DNA of 5,688 nucleotides, taken from positions 1-5,688 of the forward strand of contig JBFHKO010000167.1 of assembly GCA_041595355.1 (NCBI GenBank), given 5' to 3'. The translations under genes were made by a program, and so were the position numbers. Every line of letters starts with the position of its first letter. Position 1 is the stretch's first letter. This document shows positions 1 through 3,963 of the stretch, piece by piece. The notes under the pieces are model-generated. The model worked only from the letters and a program-made list of their open reading frames with translations. It was not told where the DNA came from and searched no databases. Source of the DNA: JBFHKO01 sp041595355. GTDB taxonomy: Bacteria > Pseudomonadota > Gammaproteobacteria > Enterobacterales > Aeromonadaceae.

Positions 1-687
1 CTGCTGCTGACGGTCGAGGATACCGGTATCGGCATCAGCCTCCGGGCCCAGCGGCGGCTGTTCCAGGCCTTCCATCAGGCCGATGCCTCCATGACCCGCC
101 GTTACGGCGGCTCGGGCCTCGGGCTCGCGATCTGCAAGAACCTGGTGGACATGATGGGGGGCAGCATCAGCGTCACCAGCAAGGAGGGCGAAGGCAGCCT
201 GTTCCAGGTCGCCTTGCAGCTGCCCCGTTACGGCGGCGCCCTGCCGGATGCCGTCGCGGCGCCGCCGCTAGGACGTGTCAACTTTGGCGGCCGCCGCGTG
301 TTGCTGGTGGAAGACAACCTCGTCAACCAGACCGTCGCCAGGCTCATTCTGGAACGCCTTGGCTGTCAGGTCACGGTGGCCGAGGATGGCGAGCAGGCCG
401 TGGCCATGACGGCCCAGCACCCCTGGGAGCTGGTCTTCATGGACTGTCAGATGCCGCGCCTCAATGGCTATGATGCCACCCGCCAGATCCGCCAGCGTGA
501 ACTGGTCCGGAACGGGGCGCATCTGCCCATCATCGCCATGACCGCCCATGCCATGCCGGGTGAGCGGGAGCGCTGCCTGGCCGCCGGCATGGATGATTTT
601 CTGGCCAAACCCATCCATCGCGAGCAGCTGGTCCGCATGCTGGCCCGCTGGCTGCCCGCGGCCGGGGTCACCCCCGAGCCAGACTAG
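1..687 (+). CDS. Hybrid sensor histidine kinase, C-terminal part (5' end outside window)
   Basis: This is the last 228 residues of a membrane or cytoplasmic hybrid histidine kinase that opens before base 1. Seen in sequence: the end of a HATPase_c ATP-binding domain with the G1 box DTGIG (window residues 7-11), the F box around LFQAFHQAD (20-28) and the G2 box GGSGLGLAI (36-44). A linker of about 50 residues follows, then a receiver domain (about 98-218). The receiver has the acidic pair E104/D105 (VEDN), phospho-acceptor D148 (FMDCQMP), the switch threonine T181 (MTA) and K203 (AKP), so all catalytic residues are intact. The protein ends soon after the receiver with no HPt domain, so phosphate must pass to a separate HPt protein, or the receiver must act on the kinase itself. 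The sensor, HAMP/PAS and HisKA parts are missing, so signal and subfamily (BarA/ArcB-like or other) cannot be decided. It is the only + strand gene and converges on the transpeptidase gene. Confidence 0.95.
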   Translation: MLLTVEDTGIGISLRAQRRLFQAFHQADASMTRRYGGSGLGLAICKNLVDMMGGSISVTSKEGEGSLFQVALQLPRYGGALPDAVAAPPLGRVNFGGRRVLLVEDNLVNQTVARLILERLGCQVTVAEDGEQAVAMTAQHPWELVFMDCQMPRLNGYDATRQIRQRELVRNGAHLPIIAMTAHAMPGERERCLAAGMDDFLAKPIHREQLVRMLARWLPAAGVTPEPD

Positions 688-700
688 GTACGCTTGGGTT

Positions 701-722
701 CGGGCCGCACCCACGCGGCCCG
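701..722. terminator. Hairpin between convergent genes (possible bidirectional terminator)
   Basis: A perfect 8-bp inverted repeat (CGGGCCGC / GCGGCCCG, 701-708 and 715-722) has a 6-nt loop. It lies in the 37-bp gap between the stop codons of the + strand kinase and the - strand transpeptidase. Weaker pairs extend the stem outward into the transpeptidase stop codon. Neither strand has a T-tract after the stem, so intrinsic termination would be inefficient. Its position suggests a shared 3' end or an mRNA-stabilising structure. Confidence 0.45.
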
Positions 723-724
723 GA

Positions 725-1249
725 TCAGGGCAGGATATGGATCAGGGTGCCCGGCTCGATGGCATGCCAGAGCTCGTCCATGTCGGTATTGAGCAGGGCG
801 ATGCAGCCATCGGTCCAGTTGGAGGGTTGCAGGTTGGTGCCCGTCGACGCCAATCGGTTGGGCTGGCCATGAATGAGGATCATGCCGCCGGGGTTGAGCC
901 CCTTTGCCGCCGCCTCGGCCCGATCCTGCTCATTCGGATAGGAGATATGAATCGCCTTGTAATAGGCGGTGTCGGGCTTCTTGTAATCCAGCAGGTAGGT
1001 GCCCTCGGGCGTGCGCTTGTCACCCTCCTGCTGCTTGTGGCCCCGGGGGTTGGGGCTCAAGGCGACCCAGTAACGCTTCACCAGCTGCTCCCGGCTGTAA
1101 AGGGAGAGACTGTAGTGGGACTTGCTGACCACCACCTTGTCCACCTTGGGCATGCCAAACGAACTGGACTGGCCGGGCGGCGCGATGGCGGCGGGCTGGG
1201 CCTGCAGGCAGAGCGGCAGCGCCCACAGCAGCCACGAAACTATCCTCAT
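725..1249 (-). CDS. Small secreted L,D-transpeptidase (YkuD fold, YafK/COG3034-like)
   Basis: A predicted periplasmic enzyme of 174 residues that would act on peptidoglycan, either forming or hydrolysing L,D bonds at meso-diaminopimelate stem peptides or attaching or releasing Braun-type lipoprotein. Residues 1-17 look like a Sec signal peptide (MR, a hydrophobic run, likely cleavage near LQA-QPA); the LPLC at 11-14 is not a proper lipobox. The YkuD domain fills about 36-173, with the HG of ILIHG (H127) and the catalytic C149 in WTDGCI. A TDGCIA motif replaces the commoner SxGC(I/V)R; from memory it is typical of the compact YafK-like group. There is no peptidoglycan-binding or LysM domain. 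The start at 1249 was chosen because a GGAG lies 7 nt upstream and it begins the signal peptide directly; the open frame extends 30 codons further upstream with an arginine-rich, unlikely sequence. The exact reaction is not decidable from sequence. Confidence 0.88.
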   Translation of the reverse strand: MRIVSWLLWALPLCLQAQPAAIAPPGQSSSFGMPKVDKVVVSKSHYSLSLYSREQLVKRYWVALSPNPRGHKQQEGDKRTPEGTYLLDYKKPDTAYYKAIHISYPNEQDRAEAAAKGLNPGGMILIHGQPNRLASTGTNLQPSNWTDGCIALLNTDMDELWHAIEPGTLIHILP

Positions 1250-1275
1250 GGAGTGTCTCCGACACTGTCTAGTGT
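1250..1275 (-). promoter_or_regulatory. Alternative hairpins over the transpeptidase ribosome-binding site
   Basis: On the - strand this leader reads ACACT (1275-1271), AGAC, AGTGTC (1266-1261), GGA, GACACT (1257-1252), CC, then the ATG. The middle arm can pair with either the upstream ACACT (4-nt loop) or the downstream GACACT (3-nt loop), but not both. The Shine-Dalgarno GGAG (1260-1257) sits in the loop and first pair of the second hairpin. That pairing is seen in the sequence; a regulatory switch is inference. Confidence 0.4.
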
Positions 1276-1278
1276 TAC

Positions 1279-1302
1279 GCCGGTGACGCTCCCGCCACCG
1301 GC
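1279..1302 (-). other. Stem-loop in the transpeptidase leader
   Basis: A perfect 7-bp inverted repeat (GCCGGTG at 1279-1285, CACCGGC at 1296-1302) with a 10-nt loop lies between the candidate promoter and the start codon. No T-tract follows on the - strand, so it is not a standard terminator. It could stabilise the 5' end of the mRNA. Confidence 0.35.
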
Positions 1303-1313
1303 AATCAGCGCGC

Positions 1314-1341
1314 ATGATAGCGTGACCTATCCATAACACAA
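1314..1341 (-). promoter_or_regulatory. Candidate sigma-70 promoter for the L,D-transpeptidase
   Basis: On the - strand, TATCAT (1319-1314; 5 of 6 to the -10 consensus) lies 16 bp after TTGTGT (1341-1336; 3 of 6 to the -35 consensus). This would start RNA near 1307 and give a leader of about 58 nt carrying the two hairpin regions. The -35 is weak. It abuts the likely tpx terminator, which supports separate transcription of the transpeptidase gene. Confidence 0.4.
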
Positions 1342-1388
1342 GCCCCGCCGCACCCCGGACGTGAAGCGACTCCCATGGTGCAGCGGGG
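1334..1388 (-). terminator. Probable terminator of tpx
   Basis: Two 12-bp arms (1377-1388 and 1343-1354) pair with a single mismatch around a 22-nt loop, 17 bp after the tpx stop codon. On the - strand the stem is followed by a T-rich CTTGTGTTA. The long loop and interrupted T-tract make it weaker than an ideal intrinsic terminator, but the location is right and the arm complementarity is extensive. Confidence 0.5.
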
Positions 1389-1404
1389 TCGCCGTCAACG
1401 CGCC

Positions 1405-1905
1405 TCAGAGTACTGCCAGCGCGGCGGCATAATCCGGCTCCTGGGCGATCTCGGGCACCAGCTGGCTGTACAGCACCACGTCATGTTCATCCAGCACCAG
1501 TACCGCCCGGGCGGCCAGACCGACCAGGGGGCCGCTCTGGATGGCCACCCCGTACTGCTCCAGGAATTCACGCCCGCGCAGGGTGGAGAGGGTCAACACC
1601 TCATCCAGCCCCTCGGCGCCGCAAAAGCGCGCCTGGGCAAAGGGCAGATCGGCAGAGATGCAGAGCACCACCGTATTGTCCAGCTGACTGGCCTGCTGAT
1701 TGAAGGTACGCACCGAGGTGGCGCAGGTGGGGGTATCGATGCTGGGGAAGATGTTGAGCACCTTGCGCTTGCCGGCAAACTGCGCCAGGGTCACATCGGC
1801 CAGATCCTTGCCGACCAGGCTAAAAGGCGGGGCCGGCTGGCCCGGTTGCGGGAAGGTGCCGGCCACCTCGATGGGGTTGCCGCCTTGAGTCACACGATGG
1901 GTCAT
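1405..1905 (-). CDS. tpx: Thiol peroxidase, atypical 2-Cys peroxiredoxin
   Basis: A peroxiredoxin of 166 residues (E. coli Tpx is 168) that reduces hydrogen and organic peroxides using thioredoxin. Peroxidatic C61 lies in FPSIDTPTCATSV and resolving C95 in LPFAQARFCGAEGL; these match the known Tpx positions and the intramolecular disulfide mechanism. A third cysteine, C82, is also present as in E. coli. Thr58 and Arg133 surround the active site as expected for the family. The start at 1905 gives the family's N-terminus (MTHRVTQGGNPIEV). The frame stays open upstream into rraB, but that extension does not resemble Tpx. The Shine-Dalgarno is a modest AGGA 9 nt upstream, inside a palindrome described separately. 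It lies 82 bp downstream of rraB. No signal peptide is visible; E. coli Tpx also lacks an obvious one. Confidence 0.97.
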   Translation of the reverse strand: MTHRVTQGGNPIEVAGTFPQPGQPAPPFSLVGKDLADVTLAQFAGKRKVLNIFPSIDTPTCATSVRTFNQQASQLDNTVVLCISADLPFAQARFCGAEGLDEVLTLSTLRGREFLEQYGVAIQSGPLVGLAARAVLVLDEHDVVLYSQLVPEIAQEPDYAAALAVL

Positions 1906-1914
1906 GATGGGGGG

Positions 1915-1947
1915 TCCTATACTGGGTGGGATCCCCCCCAGTATAGG
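1915..1947 (-). promoter_or_regulatory. 32-bp near-perfect palindrome at the tpx start: likely operator
   Basis: Bases 1916-1947 form a 16+16 palindrome with one mismatched pair (1927/1936). The outer 11 bp, CCTATACTGGG / CCCAGTATAGG, are exact, and G and C tracts lie inside around a central AT. On the - strand, TATACT (1945-1940) can serve as the tpx -10 box with a start near 1933, although no good -35 is seen. The other arm carries the tpx Shine-Dalgarno (AGGA, 1918-1915). The site therefore covers both transcription and translation signals. TACT followed by a G-tract and a distal AGTA recalls RcnR/CsoR/FrmR-family operators; the regulator's identity is inference. It does not look like a terminator, because no T-tract follows. 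Confidence 0.6.
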
Positions 1948-1987
1948 CGCCGCCGTCAGGCCGTGCCGCCCGATGGCGCCCGGACGC

Positions 1988-2335
1988 CTACTCCTCGAAG
2001 TAGGTACCCCAGCCGTCATACTCGACGCCGAAACGCGCCGCCAGGGGCAGCAGCCCCTCAATCTCGGCCAGAATGCGCTTGGCATCCAGGCTGCCATCAC
2101 GGCTGGCATCACAGCAGAAGAGGATGGCGCCATCATCGAGCTCCATCTCCTCGGCGTCGGTCACCTCGAAGCCGGCCTTGAACACCTCCACCGCCAGTTT
2201 TTCCAGCCGGTTGAAGTCGCTGCAGGCGAAGTGGTGCTCTATGGTGTAGTCGGCCTGGGGATTGCTGCCATCGGCCAGTAATTCGTTGACGATGGCGTTG
2301 GTCTCTTCACGCCACTCATTCAGGGTTTGACTCAT
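1988..2335 (-). CDS. rraB: Regulator of ribonuclease E activity B
   Basis: A small cytoplasmic protein that, in E. coli, binds the C-terminal scaffold region of RNase E and lowers mRNA decay and processing by the degradosome. The 115 residues align from memory with E. coli RraB along nearly their whole length: REETNAIVNELLADGS (9-24), YTIEHH (30-35), a middle acidic stretch (60-69), CCD (74-76) and the strongly conserved EYDGWGTYFE (105-114). It ends at once after that motif and so lacks the acidic tail of about 20 residues found in the 138-residue E. coli protein. The start at 2335 has GGAGG 4 nt upstream, a slightly short spacing. It lies 82 bp downstream of luxS, with the luxS terminator in between. 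No dedicated promoter is clear. Confidence 0.95.
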   Translation of the reverse strand: MSQTLNEWREETNAIVNELLADGSNPQADYTIEHHFACSDFNRLEKLAVEVFKAGFEVTDAEEMELDDGAILFCCDASRDGSLDAKRILAEIEGLLPLAARFGVEYDGWGTYFEE

Positions 2336-2349
2336 GCTGCCTCCGGGGC

Positions 2350-2374
2350 AAGTAAAGGGCCAGTCGCCTGGCCC
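2350..2374 (-). terminator. Intrinsic terminator of luxS, just upstream of rraB
   Basis: On the - strand a perfect 7-bp GC-rich stem GGGCCAG / CTGGCCC (2374-2368 and 2363-2357) closes a GCGA tetraloop (GNRA type). It is followed directly by TTTACTT. It lies about 43 bp after the luxS stop codon and only 14 bp before the rraB start. The stem and loop are good; the T-tract is interrupted. Confidence 0.6.
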
Positions 2375-2417
2375 GCGGTTCGAAATGGGTGCGGCGCCAA
2401 CCGGACGCCGCGCGGGA

Positions 2418-2927
2418 CTAGCCCTGAGTCAGCGCCTCGGGGGGCAGCGCCAGATCCTCGTTATGATTGATGCCAATGCCGCGGCTGAGCACCGTCTCGG
2501 CGATCTGCCGGGCCTCGTCCAGGGAGTGCATGGCACAGGTGCCGCACTGGTAGGCGTTCAGTTCGGGGATCTGGGATTGATCCTGCACCTTGAGCACATC
2601 GGCCATGGCGGCGGACCAGGCCTTGGCCACCCGCTGTTCGTCCGGTTGCCCCACCAGGCTCATGTAGAAGCCGGTCCGGCAGCCCATGGGGGAAATGTCG
2701 ATGATCTCGACCCCCTCGCCATTCAGGTGTTCGCGCATGAAACCGGCAAACAGGTGCTCCAGGGTATGGATCCCCTTCTCGCTCAGGATCTCCTGGTTGG
2801 GCACACAAAAGCGCAGATCGAAGACGGTAATGGCATCCTGATGCGGCGTCTGCATCCGCTTGGCCACCCGGACTGCCGGGGCCTGCATGCGGGTATGATC
2901 CACGGTAAAACTGTCTAGCAGAGGCAT
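2418..2927 (-). CDS. luxS: S-ribosylhomocysteine lyase (autoinducer-2 synthase)
   Basis: LuxS cleaves S-ribosylhomocysteine to homocysteine and DPD, the precursor of quorum-sensing AI-2, and closes the activated methyl cycle after Pfs. The 169-residue protein (E. coli 171) starts with the diagnostic MPLLDSFTVDHTRM. Metal ligands H54 and H58 of HTLEH and C128 of YQCGT are present, with the general base E57 and catalytic C83 in SPMGCRTGF. All active-site residues are intact. An extra cysteine, C131 (CGTC), follows the metal ligand. The start has an ideal AAGGAG 7 nt upstream (2940-2935). The gene follows the lipoprotein gene after 38 bp and is followed by its own terminator. No metabolic partner (pfs, metE) is adjacent, which is common for luxS. 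Confidence 0.98.
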   Translation of the reverse strand: MPLLDSFTVDHTRMQAPAVRVAKRMQTPHQDAITVFDLRFCVPNQEILSEKGIHTLEHLFAGFMREHLNGEGVEIIDISPMGCRTGFYMSLVGQPDEQRVAKAWSAAMADVLKVQDQSQIPELNAYQCGTCAMHSLDEARQIAETVLSRGIGINHNEDLALPPEALTQG

Positions 2928-2964
2928 ACTGCAACTCCTTGGTTCATGGGGCCAGGCCCCCCTG

Positions 2965-2970
2965 TTTATA
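2965..2970 (-). promoter_or_regulatory. Possible -10 element for luxS
   Basis: On the - strand, TATAAA (5 of 6 to consensus) overlaps the stop codon of the upstream lipoprotein gene and would start RNA about 30 nt before the luxS start. I see no convincing -35 at 16-18 bp and no extended -10, so the promoter would need an activator or may not be real. Read-through from the lipoprotein gene is the alternative. Confidence 0.25.
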
Positions 2971-3541
2971 GATCATCGCGGCAGGTTCGGTACTGGCCGG
3001 CATAGCGCTGGGCGCGTGCTTCCACCTTCCTGGCCACCTGCAACAGCCAGGGTTTGCCATGCTGGGTGCCGCGCCGGTATCCGCCCCAGCCTTCGTGGTA
3101 ATTCAGGTATTGATTGTAGGCATCCCACTTGGAGACGCCATTGACCTTTTGCGCCTTCCAGGTGTACCAGCCCATGAAGTCGATGGCATCGCCGAAGTCA
3201 TCCCGATCCGCCCAGCCGTTGCCGGTTTCCCGCTTGTAATCATCCCAGGTCTCGTCCTTCGCCTGGGCGTAGCCATAGGCGCTGCTGGGGCGACCGATGG
3301 GGATGAACAGGAAGTAGCCCATGGGCGGGCGGGCGTCGTGGCGAAAGCTGGACTCCTGATACATCATGGCCATGGTAACATGCAGCGGCGTACCCCATTT
3401 GCCGTTCATCTCCCGTGCGACCGCATACCAGTCAGATTTTTCCGCGAAGATGGCACACAGGTTTTCAGGCTGGGAGGGACGGGTCGTGCTGACACCGCAA
3501 CCGGTCAACAGCAGCAAGCCCAACAACAGAAGGCGTCTCAA
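2966..3541 (-). CDS. Outer-membrane lipoprotein with SLT/lysozyme-like transglycosylase domain
   Basis: A predicted lipid-anchored murein lytic transglycosylase of 191 residues. Residues 1-15 are a compact lipoprotein signal (MRR, a leucine-rich core, lipobox LTGC with C15). Gly at +2 after Cys favours outer-membrane sorting. The SLT/lysozyme-like domain has the probable catalytic Glu63 in MMYQESSF, then SAYGYAQ (87-93) and the motif NYHEGWGGY (147-155), which resembles the AYHEGxGGY of related proteins. C29 and C187 may form a disulfide between domain ends. I chose a TTG start: it has GGAG 6 nt upstream and gives a perfect lipoprotein signal. The in-frame ATG at 3613 overlaps the glnB stop but would add 24 residues before the signal, including prolines and cysteines, and would translate a hairpin. 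Cleaving polarity and true substrate are not visible. Confidence 0.85.
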   Translation of the reverse strand: MRRLLLLGLLLLTGCGVSTTRPSQPENLCAIFAEKSDWYAVAREMNGKWGTPLHVTMAMMYQESSFRHDARPPMGYFLFIPIGRPSSAYGYAQAKDETWDDYKRETGNGWADRDDFGDAIDFMGWYTWKAQKVNGVSKWDAYNQYLNYHEGWGGYRRGTQHGKPWLLQVARKVEARAQRYAGQYRTCRDDL

Positions 3542-3551
3542 ACAGGACTCC
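3539..3551 (-). promoter_or_regulatory. Shine-Dalgarno and TTG start of the lipoprotein gene
   Basis: On the - strand GGAG (3551-3548) is spaced 6 nt from TTG (3541-3539). The TTG opens a frame that runs straight into a lipoprotein signal (two Arg, then Leu-rich core). This ribosome site decides the start against the upstream ATG at 3613-3611, which has no comparable site but overlaps the glnB stop as TGATG. Confidence 0.55.
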
Positions 3552-3587
3552 GCACGAGGACAGGACAGATACGGGACAGGAGCCAGG

Positions 3588-3606
3588 GGGTCGGACAAGC
3601 CGACCC
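3588..3606 (-). other. Hairpin after glnB
   Basis: A perfect 7-bp inverted repeat (GGGTCGG at 3588-3594, CCGACCC at 3600-3606) with a 5-nt loop begins 7 bp after the glnB stop codon. It lacks a downstream T-tract on the - strand. It may stabilise the nadE-glnB mRNA 3' end or act as a weak terminator. The remaining stretch up to the lipoprotein start holds three GGACAG copies (3558-3563, 3563-3568, 3574-3579) and no clear promoter. Confidence 0.4.
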
Positions 3607-3612
3607 ATGGCA

Positions 3613-3951
3613 TCAGATGGCTTCTTCGTTCTCTTCGCCGGTGCGGATGCGCACCACGCGCTCGACGCCGGTGACGAAGATCTTGCCGTCACCGATCTTG
3701 CCGGTATAGGCGCTCTTGACGATCACCTCGAGGCAGCGCTCGACGTCGTCGTCATTGACCACCAGCTCCAGCTTCACCTTAGGCAGAAAATCCACCACAT
3801 ATTCGGCGCCGCGATAGAGTTCGGTGTGCCCCTTCTGGCGGCCGAAGCCCTTGACTTCGCTGACCGTCATGCCGCTTATCCCGATCACGCCCAGCGCCTC
3901 GCGCACGTCATCCAGCTTGAAGGGTTTGATGATGGCTTCAATCTTTTTCAT
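3613..3951 (-). CDS. glnB: Nitrogen regulatory protein PII
   Basis: A trimeric cytoplasmic signal protein of 112 residues, the family's usual length. It senses ATP/ADP and 2-oxoglutarate and is uridylylated by GlnD. The protein opens with MKKIEAIIKPFKLDDVREAL. The T-loop contains KGHTELYRGAEY with the uridylylation site Y51, and the B-loop carries TGKIGDGKIFV (83-93). The C-loop RIRTGEE (101-107) is complete. HTELYRGAEYVVDFLP is closer to E. coli GlnB than to GlnK, and no amtB gene adjoins, so GlnB is the better name. The start at 3951 has AAGGAG 6 nt upstream; the frame's 22-codon upstream extension lies in nadE and is not PII-like. It sits 10 bp behind nadE and is very likely co-transcribed and translationally coupled, linking nitrogen status to NAD+ synthesis. 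Confidence 0.97.
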   Translation of the reverse strand: MKKIEAIIKPFKLDDVREALGVIGISGMTVSEVKGFGRQKGHTELYRGAEYVVDFLPKVKLELVVNDDDVERCLEVIVKSAYTGKIGDGKIFVTGVERVVRIRTGEENEEAI

Positions 3952-3957
3952 TCGGAA

Positions 3958-3963
3958 CTCCTT
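3958..3963 (-). promoter_or_regulatory. glnB Shine-Dalgarno overlapping the nadE stop codon
   Basis: On the - strand the nadE stop TAA (3964-3962) is part of TAAGGAG, whose AAGGAG is the ribosome site of glnB, 6 nt before its ATG. A ribosome finishing nadE therefore sits on the glnB initiation site. This arrangement favours coupled translation. Confidence 0.75.

Noticed and set aside
548..1336. Long + strand frame overlapping the kinase end and the transpeptidase gene
   Set aside because: It runs through the receiver domain in another frame and antisense to the transpeptidase; low-complexity composition and no recognisable domain or ribosome site.
1946..1980. GGCGCC repeated at 1946-1951 and 1975-1980 as a possible rraB terminator
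   Set aside because: The arms are only 6 bp with a 23-nt loop, GGCGCC is self-complementary and common in GC-rich DNA, and no T-tract follows.
1906..2136. An N-terminal extension of tpx reaching into rraB
   Set aside because: The frame is open but the sequence is not Tpx-like, it overlaps rraB out of frame, and the start at 1905 gives the normal family length with both cysteines at standard positions.
1375..2281. Two + strand frames opposite tpx and rraB that share a GGIPPSIG-type peptide
   Set aside because: The repeated peptide is only the translated 32-bp palindrome near tpx. The frames are antisense to two well-identified genes.
2948..2960. GGGGCC-A-GGCCCC palindrome between the lipoprotein gene and luxS
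   Set aside because: A hairpin would have only four stable pairs with a 5-nt loop and no T-tract follows, so I did not call it a terminator. It may simply reflect base composition.
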